Source: Diphasiastrum complanatum (Eukaryota; Streptophyta; Lycopodiopsida; Lycopodiales; Lycopodiaceae). From it: a DNA stretch of 64,000 bases. The stretch is taken from the NCBI GenBank assembly GCA_029204225.1, contig CM055111.1, positions 45,581,255-45,645,254 on the forward strand. Reading direction: 5' to 3'. The translations under genes were made by a program, and so were the position numbers. How positions within the stretch are numbered: position 1 is the stretch's first letter; each line of letters begins with the position of its first letter. Positions 47,564 through 62,782 of this stretch are shown piece after piece. The notes below the pieces were generated by a model. It did no database searches and was not told the DNA's origin. It saw nothing but the letters and a program-made list of their open reading frames with translations.

Positions 47564-48290
47564 TTGGTGGATGGAAAAAAAAGATTTGGCATTGCAATTG
47601 CATCACGAAAAGTACAGGAGTCCATTGTAGCTCCTTTCTTCTATGGCATTAGACGTCACAAACTAGGTGAGACAATGCAAGTCATGTGGTTTTGCCCCAA
47701 TGACATTACTCACACATGGCAATTAAGCAAAGGCATCATAACACCACCAGCAAGCAATGAAGGAAAATGGTGTGTTGCATCGGGGACTAATCTAAACCAG
47801 AAAGAGGTGGACTATCTCAAAAAAGGTGGATACATGTTGAAATGCATTGAAAGTTTTGGAATTGGATCAGAAGTATAACATGTAGAGGCATCAATGGATC
47901 CATCAATGGAAAATAAGAACAATCCTTCTCAACGAGGAAAGACAAGGCAAAGGAATTCAGCTTCAAATGCAGTGAATGAGAGAATAAGAAAAGCAATTGT
48001 TTTAAGAGAAAACATTCTCAAAGAGGACGTAAGGATCAAGAATCAAGAAGTGGCATTCCACGTCCAAAGTTTTGCAACAAATCCAAATGGTAGTGCATAC
48101 ACAGTCACAATCAATGACTCTCAGTATTGCACATGAGTGGATTTCACTCATAATTTGATAAAAGAAAATTTATACCATGCAAACACATGTACTTCATCTA
48201 TGTGCTAGTTTTGGGACTTGACTTAGAAAATAACATGTTTCGTCAACCACCTCTGACAATACAACTATTCTAGATATTCTGTAGGGAGAG
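47564..48290 (+). pseudogene. Decayed SWIM-zinc-finger-like gene
   Basis: A first frame (47564-47875) has a W-F-C-P-N-D-I-T-H-T-W segment and G-I-R-R-H-K-L-G-E. A second (47894-48133) has F-H-V-Q-S-F-A and Y-T-V-T-I-N-D-S-Q-Y-C, the usual lead-in to a SWIM finger (C-x-C...C-x-H). The second cysteine position is a TGA (48134-48136, one base from TGT/TGC). The C-K-H-M-Y-F pattern typical of the second half of plant SWIM fingers follows at 48178 in another frame. SWIM fingers bind nucleic acid or protein and occur in FAR1/MULE-derived proteins and in ZSWIM-type ubiquitin ligases; which of these is the parent cannot be told. Two frame changes and one stop are seen, so it is a pseudogene unless introns explain the shifts. 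It is not LTR-element sequence. Confidence 0.5.
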
Positions 48291-50648
<2,358 letters not shown>

Positions 50649-51021
50649 TAGTAGTCAGTGTCTATGATGGATGAGGTTAAATTTTGGAATACATAAGACT
50701 CAAATAGCCCATTATGATAATTTTAAAAGCCATGCAAATTTTTGATATTGTGAAGCGAGGTCTCAAGAAGCACAATGTTGATACTTGGTGAAAGTTACAT
50801 ATCGCCATTGTAAAGAATAGTTTATAGACTTGTTGGAACAATTTGTGCTTGGAATCTCCATGAATTGTGACGTGGCTTGCAGAATCTTTGAAATTTTCAA
50901 TCACGATATGTAGATTTTTGGGTGACTGAAGAGGTTGGTTAATTAGTAAAGTCAAAGTCTATTATAGGGAGATTTAAAAGGCAAGATCTTTGAAGAAGTG
51001 ACAAGGATATTGGAGGGACCC

Positions 51022-51339
51022 TCAAAAGAGATTCTCCCAAACATTGTTTATAGTCATTAATTCAAGTGCAATGCAATGACTACTTTGAGGATCTATACCA
51101 AGAATGCAAGCAGTGTCTTTATAATATAGACTTTTGAAAGAGTACTCTTTTTTGTTGTTTATATAAGAGCATGTCCTAATGGATAGAAAACACGAACTAG
51201 GACCATCCCATTTTTTGAGCTGAGGCCATTCTTCTAAGAAGATGGGTAGAAGGGCCTTGTGAAGCAACATGCATTTGATGTCTTTCATGAGGAGATAACT
51301 TCCGAAAGGATGGATGGAGTTTGCTATTTGGCGGGCCAT
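51022..51339 (-). CDS. Unrecognised open frame, 105 codons
   Basis: An ATG-started frame without a recognised domain; another frame (50677-50955) lies downstream on the same strand. It is oriented away from the gene-like relic starting at 51475. Its presence in both duplicate copies says nothing about function, since they are nearly identical. It could be chance. Confidence 0.2.
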   Translation of the reverse strand: MARQIANSIHPFGSYLLMKDIKCMLLHKALLPIFLEEWPQLKKWDGPSSCFLSIRTCSYINNKKEYSFKSLYYKDTACILGIDPQSSHCIALELMTINNVWENLF

Positions 51340-51474
51340 GGGACCTGCTTGGCTCTAAGGCAACATTTTGTTCTAGGTTTTGGATTTAGGAAATACATCG
51401 AATCACGAGTTTGAAGGCCTAAGCAAACGATGCATGAGAATTGCTCCTACTTGTTCCTCCTCCCTAACTACAAG

Positions 51475-51486
51475 TACTATAAATAC
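51475..51486 (+). promoter_or_regulatory. TATA box ahead of the MGACFSS frame
   Basis: TACTATAAATAC is a good plant TATA context about 140 bp upstream of an ATG, leaving room for a 5' UTR of about 110 bp. The same is at 60688-60699 in copy 2. Confidence 0.45.
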
Positions 51487-51624
51487 TGATGTTGTAGCCA
51501 TGATAATACACCACATTAGCTTCTACTCTATACTTTCGCTTCTTGAAGCCAAGGATTGCTTCAATTCATTCCCCAATTCAATCCATACAAGACAATTGTA
51601 CATCTTTAGCTATTCATACAAACG

Positions 51625-52082
51625 ATGGGGGCTTGTTTTAGCTCAACCAATCTAGCTCTAAGAAAATCCGAGAGAGTGCATGACCACTCATCAACGGCTT
51701 TTGATCATCCAACAACTCAATTTCAGAAGAAGAAATCAAATCTGGAGGAAATGGGTGCTATGCCAATAGTGGTTGCCTATTTTCCATCCAACAATTATGT
51801 GTCTCGACTTTGATTACTATTGTCCTCATACAAATGGCTATGTATGACTTCGACTCAATGCAACAATGGCTTTTCATTTCAGTTCAGCTACTTCCAAGAA
51901 ATGATGAAGAACTCAGTGCTCCATTACAAAAATTTGACCGTCTTATGAGAGGAAAAATATTGAATCCTCTTGTGTTTTTCACATTTAGATCAAATTTGAT
52001 CATAGAGATCATGTGGATAATGGCTTGTCAAATCTTATGGTTTTCATGGGGACTAGTTTCTGAAAAAAGAATTCCATGGTAG
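51625..52082 (+). pseudogene. Unrecognised gene-like relic (MGACFSS start)
   Basis: The frame starts M-G-A-C-F-S-S, matching the N-myristoylation consensus (Gly2, Ser6) with a palmitoylatable Cys4, and runs 62 codons to a stop. A following frame (51810-52082) overlaps it in another phase, so either an intron/exon structure or decay is involved. I do not recognise the family. The 3' part (from about 51955) is repeat M, related to 49830-50115. If real it would be a membrane-anchored protein; decay is more likely. Confidence 0.35.
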
Positions 52083-52243
52083 AGGAAGATCAGTACTTTT
52101 TAAGATTAAAACTATTGTCTACCTACCACCAACAATGCATTTCATAACAACATGAAATATATATCATGTTGCTGGGTCATGTTAATATAGGTAATGTTTG
52201 TGTTCACACACAGTTGTGAGTCAACTAGTTGAAATAAAACATG
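51955..52243. repeat. Repeat M, copy 2
   Basis: Related to 49830-50115 at moderate identity and identical to copy 3 at 61168-61456 apart from one base. Confidence 0.75.
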
Positions 52244-52305
52244 GATGACACATCCTCCCAAGGGTATGTAATCTCCATCTATATTCATTGATGAAAATGT
52301 AGTTA

Positions 52306-52455
<150 letters not shown>

Positions 52456-52550
52456 CTACTAGTGAATCTTAAATGAATTAGCTACAAGAAAGATGGTCTT
52501 TATACTTTATCTTTTCTTTCATGTCATCCGCAATAATGAGAGTTATTATA

Positions 52551-52600
<50 letters not shown>

Positions 52601-52635
52601 ATGCATGCGCGTGCACATGCGCACGTGCGTGTGTA
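52551..52635. repeat. Alternating purine-pyrimidine tract in J LTR
   Basis: (TG)n followed by a mixed TG/CA/CG part, alternating without a break for 85 bases. Inverted relative of 43677-43771. Confidence 0.9.
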
Positions 52636-53327
52636 ATTAATATTGATCTCAATAACCTTGTGATACATTTGATGTCAGTATCAAGTGTTATGAAAGGTCA
52701 TTTCTACTTTAATCTTGTATCCAAAAACAACTTTTCTTCCAAACAACGTTGCTAGAAGTTCGTACATGAAGGGGTAGAAATAGTTGTAGTCTTTTTTCTC
52801 ATGAGTGCTGATAAATTCTTATAAATATAGAATCATGATAACATGAGGCTTGTTGACCTAGGTGGGAAAACAACCAAACCAACTATATAAGAAGACAAAA
52901 TTACAAATTCATAGTAAGTTGTAGACAACTAGAAATCAAGTAGTACTACTTATGTGCAATATTGGAGAAACTATTTGAACTTACATCAAAGTCATCATGA
53001 GCAATAGAGGTGATTACGTCGACAAATATGAACTCAAATCACTGTTAGTTGCGGAAATGAAAGCTAGACAGTCCAGACAAATATGTGTTGAGCTTTCATT
53101 GTCTGATTTAGATTTTGGTAGTGATCACGGCTATCACTATTTGGGCAGGTGGTAATCGTGGATGTTGTCATTGTCAAAACAGTCGCACAGTGCAATAGCT
53201 AGTTGGTATACGTGACTAGATTTATTTTGAATGTTACCATGTCAATAGTATCATTCTACAATCTATCAATTCAAGTCAAAGTCGAGTTTGTTGGAGTTGA
53301 GGGTGATAGGGTTTGAATGTTTGATTT

Positions 53328-53377
53328 GACCATGCGAGCACCTGTCGATAGTGACCATGCGAGCACATGTCGATAGT
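53328..53377. repeat. 25-bp tandem duplication
   Basis: Two copies of GACCATGCGAGCAC-TGTCGATAGT, differing at one base. The J-type LTR at 42765-43828 does not show the duplication. Confidence 0.9.
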
Positions 53378-53543
53378 GACTCTTTCGACTCCTTTGATAA
53401 TTTGACTTGAAAGTTGACTATTGTGTAGATACTTGTCTTCAAATCATGTGTAGTTTTGTAGACTATGCAACAATGCATTTAAAAATACAGCAACATGCAT
53501 GAATCGAGATTAACAATAGGAATTAGGAGGAGAAGGAGTAAAT

Positions 53544-55452
53544 CCCCACCTTAATTTGTATTCATGAATGCCTTGATCCTCAATCTAAGTGGTGCACAAA
53601 ATTTGTTGTGCGCATCAATGCTCAATGCCTTGGTAAATACATTTGTTGTCATGTCTTGCATTTGATATTACTCTAGGCTTACCTCTTTGTTGAGAATTTT
53701 ACTTCTGACATAGTGATATCTAATTTCAATGTGCTTACTCCTAGAATGAAATCTAGGGCTGGCCGATAAGGCAATGGCAGTAATGTTATTACATAATATA
53801 ATTGTTAGAGTCTACTTATTCAGAAAAATGTCTGTCAACAAATTTCTTGACCATAGTGTCTCTTTAAAAGATTGGGAAGCAGTGATATACTTCGACTATG
53901 TCAAAGAAAGAGCAATAGAGGTTTGCTTACGACTGTTCCAGGAGATAGGACCACCATTGAAGAAAAATGTAAATTCATGTGAATCTACGAATATCTGCAT
54001 CTCCTCTCTAGCTCTGTATATCCATTAAGTGTGTGGATCTTGTCATTGTCGACTTCTCCATAATAGATGCATAAGTCCTTTGTAGCTCGAATATACCTCA
54101 TGACTCTTATGAGAGCCTTCTAGTGGATCATTCCAAGATTAGCCATGAATTGGTTACTAAGCTGACTGCAAAAGAAATAGCAATTTTGGTATAGACCATT
54201 GCATACGTGAGAGGTCCAAGTATTGACCGATAGTGATAATCTCTCATTCACTACTTTTCTTGCTTTGTCTAAGGACATTGGTTCTTCGACAATCGTAGGC
54301 TTGGGTCCATTAGTGAGTGAGTTGCTTTTCAATTTATCAGATTATATATGATGAGTGTGTTGTGAGGATACCTTTGTTGAGTAATATAGATCAGTCTTTT
54401 GTTTCTATCTTTATAGATTTGAATTCCTAGAAAGTAGTGAGCTTCGTCCAATATGTCATGTCAAATTATGAGAACAACATCATTTTAGCATCTTTTATTA
54501 GATTGACACTCTTGCTGAAAAGCAATGTGTCGTCAACATATATGGTGAGAATGATAAAGGAATGTTGCATTGACTTAAAATAAACATTCGAATCGATAGT
54601 GCTTGGTTTGTAGCCATGTTGAATGAGGAATGTATTGATCTTATGAAACCAAGCTCTAGCTAATTGTTTGAACATCCATCTAATGTACATTGAGGTCTTC
54701 CTCTGTTGCAATTTGAATATGTTGTCCTTGTAAGTAATTTGGATATGTGTCCTGCCTTCGATTTCGAAATCGAGCCATCAGAGTTGTACTTCCTCTTGAA
54801 GGTCCACTTGCATCGATGATATTCCTTTTGGTTGGTGGTTTGAGATCTGTTTCTTGATTAGTGAATTATATTGACTATTCATCGTTACTTTTCACATATC
54901 AACGTCTACATTCGATAGTGTACCTTGAACAATAAGTGGCTCTTCTACTTCTGCCCGAAAAGCTTGAGGAGTATACCTCTTTGCTAGATGCATCATTTGA
55001 GCAAATCTTTGAATATTTTGTTGTTCATCATGATCTGACTCATTGAAAACAATGACAAGGTGCAAAAGTGGATGAAATCAACACAAAGTTGTCTTCAATA
55101 ATAGCAATCAATAGTTCAATATTAGAACCAGAAACAAATGCATGTTTCTTTATTTTGAAATCATGAAATTTGTCTTCTAGGAAGACTACATCTCTGTTAA
55201 TAAGTGTCTTGCCAGATTGTAGATTGTAGACCTTGTAGGTCTTATAATCTGATGGATATCCAAATTGAATTTCTTCCTTATTTTTAATGGAATTTGGACA
55301 TAGCAGTCACATCCAAATACTCTAAGATGATCTACAAATGGTTTTGTTATGAGCCCATGTTGAGTTCTTAAGCAACTTTTCTTTGTACTTGAGTAGTATT
55401 GTGAATATACAATTTGTGGGGAGTGATTCTGTCTCGTCTTGTCTTGAAGCAC
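53544..55452 (-). mobile_element. Copia J1 fossil, 3' part (IN-RT-RNase H)
   Basis: A purine tract (53544-53556) leads into RNase H (about 53560-54060), RT (about 54060-54900, with I-Y-V-D-D-T-L-L-F near 54520-54550 and R-A-W-F-H-K-I-N-T-F-L near 54630-54665) and the end of integrase (about 54960-55452, with V-F-G-C-D-C-Y-V near 55300-55335). It is a relative of D. It is followed abruptly by K2. It is heavily broken. Confidence 0.85.
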
Positions 55453-56785
55453 TTGATGGTGTGTTGTGGTGATTGAATCGATCAGGTCTAAATTCGTCTT
55501 CTCAACTTGGTATCAAAGCGAGGTGATTGCAATCATAGGACAACGATGGAAAGTCGGTTTGTAGTCGGCTCGAAAGAGAAAGAAGAATCTCTGTCCGAAA
55601 GCTATGGAGAGGCAAAACTCAACACTTGACAATTTGATAGATTGCTAGGAGACACTACACCACACCTGTATTGGAAAATTCTTGACACAACTCTAAATTT
55701 TCCATAGGGAAGAGTTCTCAAAAATGGTGTTTGTTATACGCTTGATACTTCACCGATTTGCAGGCCATTTGAAACATTAGTTTCCTTATAGTAGGGCAAC
55801 CTAAGGGAGGTGTGCAACTGCAAGTTGAAGCCCAAAGAAGTATTGAGAATAGGCTTAGAATAGAGGCTAGTTTCTGAGCATTGAGGGTTTGAAGACCAAA
55901 AATCGAAGATCTTTCTCTATAATCGAGATTTTTGAGTGTTGTGAAGAGCTACAAGAGGGCGCCCTTGTACATTGAATCACATACCCAATGGTCGTAGACA
56001 ACCGCAGTGTGGGCAGGGTGCTGGATTCAATGTTTTGGAGGGTGGCCATAGCAGGTTTGAATACCTGAAGCTTCAAACCCGAGAAGGAGGAGGAAGCTAT
56101 GTGGCCTGAAGTGGATAGCGGCCCGAAGGACCCGACTTGGTGCAAAGATCCATAGCAGCTATTGGATAGTGACTAAATGCGATCTAGGGTCTACAATTAA
56201 TTAATCTAGACCGTCAGATCGACAATAACCATTGGATTTGTTGAGTTCCAACTTGAACTTCAATGGAAAGGGTCTGAAGTGGATATGAGGCTTCAACTTC
56301 AATACAAATCTTCACTTTGAAACAAATGTTGGGTCTTCAAGTTCATGAAGAATGAAATTTCTTCAAGCTGAAGCCCTTATTTTCACCTCCTTTAGCATAT
56401 TTTGGGCAAACAAAGGTCTATATCCCCCAAACAAAGGGCACCCTAACTAAACCTGCAAGTACGATACGTCAAAACAAAGTGATTGTCGCAAAAAAAGGGT
56501 TCAGAGCATGCCAAAAGCGATTTCACCATTCTATTGGGCATGTTCACTCAATCATAGACGCTGCATAGTAATGGTGTAGTAGAAAGAAAGAATAGAACCA
56601 TTATGGAGAGTGCACGCTCCATGATGAAGCAAATGGGCTTGCCAAATTCTCTTTGGTCGAAAGCGTGCAATGCGGCAACATTCTTGCAAAATAGGAGTCC
56701 CACAATTGCGGTTTCAAATGTGACTCCCGAAGAGGCAGTTACGGTAATGAAGCCAAAAATTGACAAGTTTCAAATCTTTGGGTGT
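55453..56785 (+). mobile_element. Copia K2 fragment
   Basis: The plus strand has an LTR tail (to 55504), a primer-site-like TGGTATCAAAGCG (55508-55520), a leader matching K1 (55521-56490) and an integrase piece with N-R-T-I-M-E-S-A near 56592-56615. It is flanked on both sides by pieces of Copia J. It is broken. Confidence 0.8.
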
Positions 56786-57611
56786 AGGGCTTACTATCTT
56801 TATGGATTTAAATTCCTAGAAAGTAGTGAGCTTCCTCCAAATATGTCGTGTCAAATTATGTGAACAACATGGTTTTAGCATCTTTTATGAGATTGACACT
56901 GTTGCTAAAAAGCAATGTGTCATCAACATATATGGTGAGAATGATAAAGGAATGTTGCACTGACTTAAAATAAACATTCGAATCGATAGTGCTTGGTTTG
57001 TAGCCATATTGAATGAGGAATGTGTTGATCTTATGAAACCAAGCTCTGGCTAATTGTTTAAACATCCATCTAATGTACTTTGAGGTCTTCTTCTGCTTGC
57101 GAGTATACCTCTTTGCTAGATGCATCATTCGAGCAAATCTTTGAATATTCTGCTATTCATCATGATTTGACTCATAAAAAACAATGACAAGGTGCAAAAG
57201 TGGATGAAATCAACACAAAGTTGTCTTCAATAATGGCAATCGATAGTTCAATATTAGAACCAGAAAAGAATGCATGTTTCTTCATTTTGAAATCATGAAA
57301 TTTGTCTTCTAGGAAGACTACATCTCTGTTAATAAGTGTCTTGCAGATTGTAGATTGTAGACCTTGCAGGTCTTATAATCTGATGGATATCCAAGAAAAT
57401 ATAGCCTTGGTACTGGTTTGGTTGAATTTCTCCCTTAGTTCTAATGGAATTTGGACATAGCAGTCACATCCAAATACTCTAAGATGATCTACAGATGGTT
57501 TTGTTACGAGCCGATGTTGAGTTCTTAAGCAACTTTTCTTTGTACTTGAGTAGTATTGTGAATATACAATTTGTGGGGAGTGATTCTGTCTCGTCTTGTC
57601 TTGAAGCACTT
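56786..57611 (-). mobile_element. Copia J2 fragment
   Basis: A near-copy of parts of 54415-55452 (RT piece 56786-57095, integrase piece 57130-57611), missing an internal part of J1. It ends at GAAGCACTTG, the same point where J1 stops at 55452. It is broken. Confidence 0.85.
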
Positions 57612-57639
57612 GTACTTTATCGTTGAGTCTGTACCTTCA

Positions 57640-59000
57640 AAACAAAGGACACGCTTCCATTAAATATTTGTCTAATCCGTCGATGTATCATCAATATACC
57701 TAAAACTTCAAACACCTCTGTTTTTTTCGCCACCTCTTTTCCATCACTCTTGCTTTCTAATTTTGTGAATTTTTACGATCAAGCTCTCTTCTGCCATCGC
57801 TAGTTTACCACCACTATCATGATGGCAATTGTGTTCAAAATGGACCCAAAACTAGTCTTACTGGTTTTACAGCCATTAGCCATATGAGCACGGATTGAAG
57901 GACTCCTTCAATTCGATCCATCAGTAATTCTTACAGATGTGTGCCATGAGCTGATCCAAAATCTGAACAAGACAGAGGAGGGACATATTTCCACCATTGT
58001 CTAAAATCAAGAGATTATTATTACAGAAGGACTTTATTGTCGTGCCTTAGGTTTGCCTATGGATGGCAATATGCCTGTTACTAAGACCGACTTCATTACC
58101 GAGAGTGGAGTTTTTCATGAAGAAGCTTATCTCGAGAAAAGGGGATATAAGCTTTCTTATATCAGAGACCCCAATCTCAAAAGCTTCGTGCGATTTGCTC
58201 TTGCTTCTATATTCTTACCGGAGCAAGAGTATACCATTTCTAATAAGAATATGGGATACCTGCTGAGAACCCTGAATGGAGAAGCCATCGCCTTTGGATA
58301 GATTGCTTTTAAGAAATTCTGTAAATTAGTAAATAGTAATCAGTTTTCTAGGCTTGGATTGCAGTTTGGTATTCTATGTATGCATGTCGGTGTGCTAACT
58401 ATGCAGGAAGATATCCAAATTGCACCGGTGTTGCCAGAGTTAGCCCCTTCAATTGAGGTTGATTCACAAATGAGAGCATCAAAGGCAACCACCACAGAGA
58501 TTGCATCATCCTCAAGCCAACACCAAGGGAGCTCGGTGAGGATGTCCTCTCTATCATCCCAATATAGAAAGGAGTCGAGAAGTTGAAGAAGAGAAAGAAA
58601 CATAGATTGTTGCTGAGCATGGGCAGATTCAAGATGATATCTAGCAAGAGCAACAAAAGAAGAAGAACAAATTTTTGATATTCAGTAGAAAAGTGATAGT
58701 GATGCCGAGGCACCAGTCCTAGACGAAAAATTGTACTTGAAGACCTTTGTTACTGTCAGACACACAGGCAGCCATTCAACATTTTGTTAGCCTAGAGAAA
58801 GTCTCAAGGAAGTTGGGATTAAAATATGATTCCATTCGAACAGACCTAATCCAAAAGAATGAAGAGCTGAAAGAGATCAAGGCTGAGCTGACACACAAAA
58901 ATGAAGAACTTGAAGTAGCTCAAGTGGAGCGGTCAGAGAAGAATACAGCTTTGGAAGAAGCCCAAGGCAAGTTCGATCCAACAATTTTAAAATTTTCATG
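57640..59000 (+). pseudogene. Probable Gypsy-associated ORF relic with coiled coil
   Basis: Frames at 58053-58301 and 58359-58586 and a charged stretch at 58747-59001 follow one another. The first has I-S-N-K-N-M-G-Y-L-L followed by a G-E-A-I-A-F-G segment, a pattern I associate with the 'putative plant transposon protein' ORFs of plant Gypsy elements. The last is rich in K-N-E-E-L and likely forms a coiled coil. No zinc knuckle or protease is attached, and the assignment is tentative. It is treated as a broken element part. Confidence 0.35.
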
Positions 59001-59147
59001 ATTTTTGATTTTTTATGGGTTTTCTGGACTATTGGAAACACATACATACAAGCAAAAAAAGCACGAAAAAAATGCACAACTAACCCCTCAACCACAATAA
59101 ACTACCCCTTAAAAGTCTGATTTATGGTGAAAAAATAGTAAAAAAGA

Positions 59148-59248
<101 letters not shown>

Positions 59249-59286
59249 GGAAAAAGTGCTATGTGACAAGATGAGAGTGTGGCGCT

Positions 59287-59303
59287 CCCCGACAATGGTG
59301 CCA
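59287..59303 (-). other. Degenerate tRNA-Asp primer site
   Basis: The minus strand reads TGGCACCATTGTCGGGG, three changes from the exact site at 22951-22967. Confidence 0.75.
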
Positions 59304-59374
59304 CTGTTGTGTCGTCTTTGTAGCATAGGGTCTGAATGCTAGGAGCGTCAACCCCGCCTTCACTTGCAAAGCAT

Positions 59375-59553
<179 letters not shown>

Positions 59554-59607
59554 TCCTAGGTTGAGAGAGGCTTTGGCAGCACCTTCTTACAAGCTATTCG
59601 GTCCCAA

Positions 59608-59786
<179 letters not shown>

Positions 59787-60837
59787 TCAGCTAGGAAAGG
59801 CTTTGGGGGCTCAAGCACCTTCCCAAAGCTACTCAGTCCTAACTGAGAAAGAGAGACACAATAGTAGTCAGTGTCTATGATGGATGAGGTTAAATTTTGG
59901 AATACATAAGACTCAAATAGCCCATTATGATAATTTTAAAAGCCATGCAAATTTTTGATATTGTGAAGCGAGGTCTCAAGAAGCACAATGTTGATACTTG
60001 GTGAAAGTTACATATCGCCATTGTAAAGAATAGTTTATAGACTTGTTGGAACAATTTGTGCTTGGAATCTCCATGAATTGTGACGTGGCTTGCAGAATCT
60101 TTGAAATTTTCAATCACGATATGTAGATTTTTGGGTGACTGAAGAGGTTGGTTAATTAGTAAAGTCAAAGTCTATTATAGGGAGATTTAAAAGGCAAGAT
60201 CTTTGAAGAAGTGACAAGGATATTGGAGGGACCCTCAAAAGAGATTCTCCCAAACATTGTTTATAGTCATTAATTCAAGTGCAATGCAATGACTACTTTG
60301 AGGATCTATACCAAGAATGCAAGCAGTGTCTTTATAATATAGACTTTTGAAAGAGTACTCTTTTTTGTTGTTTATATAAGAGCATGTCCTAATGGATAGA
60401 AAACACGAACTAGGACCATCCCATTTTTTGAGCTGAGGCCATTCTTCTAAGAAGATGGGTAGAAGGGCCTTGTGAAGCAACATGCATTTGATGTCTTTCA
60501 TGAGGAGATAACTTCCGAAAGGATGGATGGAGTTTGCTATTTGGCGGGCCATGGGACCTGCTTGGCTCTAAGGCAACATTTTGTTCTAGGTTTTGGATTT
60601 AGGAAATACATCGAATCACGAGTTTGAAGGCCTAAGCAAACGATGCATGAGAATTGCTCCTACTTGTTCCTCCTCCCTAACTACAAGTACTATAAATACT
60701 GATGTTGTAGCCATGATAATACACCACATTAGCTTCTACTCTATACTTTCGCTTCTTGAAGCCAAGGATTGCTTCAATTCATTCCCCAATTCAATCCATA
60801 CAAGACAATTGTACATCTTTAGCTATTCATACAAACG

Positions 60838-61295
60838 ATGGGGGCTTGTTTTAGCTCAACCAATCTAGCTCTAAGAAAATCCGAGAGAGTGCATGACCAC
60901 TCATCAACGGCTTTTGATCATCCAACAACTCAATTTCAGAAGAAGAAATCAAATCTGGAGGAAATGGGTGCTATGCCAATAGTGGTTGCCTATTTTCCAT
61001 CCAACAATTATGTGTCTCGACTTTGATTACTATTGTCCTCATACAAATGGCTATGTATGACTTCGACTCAATGCAACAATGGCTTTTCATTTCAGTTCAG
61101 CTACTTCCAAGAAATGATGAAGAACTCAGTGCTCCATTACAAAAATTTGACCGTCTTATGAGAGGAAAAATATTGAATCCTCTTGTGTTTTTCACATTTA
61201 GATCAAATTTGATCATAGAGATCATGTGGATAATGGCTTGTCAAATCTTATGGTTTTCATGGGGACTAGTTTCTGAAAAAAGAATTCCATGGTAG
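60838..61295 (+). pseudogene. Second copy of the MGACFSS gene-like relic
   Basis: Identical to 51625-52082, including the TATA context (60688-60699). The function is unknown, and the same caution applies. Confidence 0.35.
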
Positions 61296-61456
61296 AGGAA
61301 GATCAGTACTTTTTAAGATTAAAACTATTGTCTACCTACCACCAACAATGCATTTCATAACAACATGAAATATATATCATGTTGCTGGGTCATGTTAATA
61401 TAGGTAATGTTTGTGTTCACACACAGTTGTGAGTCAACTAGTTGAAATAGAACATG
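61168..61456. repeat. Repeat M, copy 3
   Basis: Duplicate of 51955-52243, with one base change near 61449. Confidence 0.8.
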
Positions 61457-61518
61457 GATGACACATCCTCCCAAGGGTATGTAATCTCCATCTATATTCA
61501 TTGATGAAAATGTAGTTA

Positions 61519-61696
<178 letters not shown>

Positions 61697-61734
61697 CTAC
61701 TAGTGAATCTTAAATGAATTAGCTACAAGAAAGA

Positions 61735-61791
61735 TGGTCTTTATACTTTATCTTTTCTTTCATGTCATCCGCAATAATGAGAGTTATTATA

Positions 61792-61839
<48 letters not shown>

Positions 61840-62782
61840 ATGCATGCGCGTGCACATGCGCACGTGCGTGTGTAATTAATATTGATCTCAATAACCTTGT
61901 GATACATTTGATGTCAGTATCAAGTGTTATGAAAGGTCCTTTCTACTTTAATCTTGTATCCAAAAACAACTTTTCTTCCAAACAACGTTGCTAGAAGTTC
62001 GTACATGAAGGGGTAGAAATAGTTGTAGTCTTTTTTCTCATGAGTGCTGATAAATTCTTATAAATATAGAATCATGATAACATGAGGCTTGTTGACCTAG
62101 GTGGGAAAACAACCAAACCAACTATATAAGAAGACAAAATTACAAATTCATAGTAAGTTGTAGACAACTAGAAATCAAGTAGTACTACTTATGTGCAATA
62201 TTGGAGAAACTATTTGAACTTACATCAAAGTCATCATGAGCAATAGAGGTGATTACGTCGACAAATATGAACTCAAATCACTGTTAGTTGCGGAAATGAA
62301 AGCTAGACAGTCCAGACAAATATGTGTTGAGCTTTCATTGTCTGATTTAGATTTTGGTAGTGATCACGGCTATCACTATTTGGGCAGGTGGTAATCGTGG
62401 ATGTTGTCATTGTCAAAACAGTCGCACAGTGCAATAGCTAGTTGGTATACGTGACTAGATTTATTTTGAATGTTACCATGTCAATAGTATCATTCTACAA
62501 TCTATCAATTCAAGTCAAAGTCGAGTTTGTTGGAGTTGAGGGTGATAGGGTTTGAATGTTTGATTTGACCATGCGAGCACCTGTCGATAGTGACCATGCG
62601 AGCACATGTCGATAGTGACTCTTTCGACTCCTTTGATAATTTGACTTGAAAGTTGACTATTGTGTAGATACTTGTCTTCAAATCATGTGTAGTTTTGTAG
62701 ACTATGCAACAATGCATTTAAAAATACAGCAACATGCATGAATCGAGATTAACAATAGGAATTAGGAGGAGAAGGAGTAAAT
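61735..62782 (-). repeat. 3' LTR of Copia J1, duplicated copy
   Basis: Matches 52494-53543, including the alternating tract (61792-61874) and the 25-bp duplication (62567-62616). Confidence 0.85.

Larger units (their letters stand above)
52494..53543 (-). repeat. 3' LTR of Copia J1
   Basis: Inverted counterpart of 42765-43828. On the minus strand it follows the purine tract at 53544-53556 and ends ATAAAGACCA. It contains the alternating tract 52551-52635 and a 25-bp tandem duplication. Confidence 0.8.
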
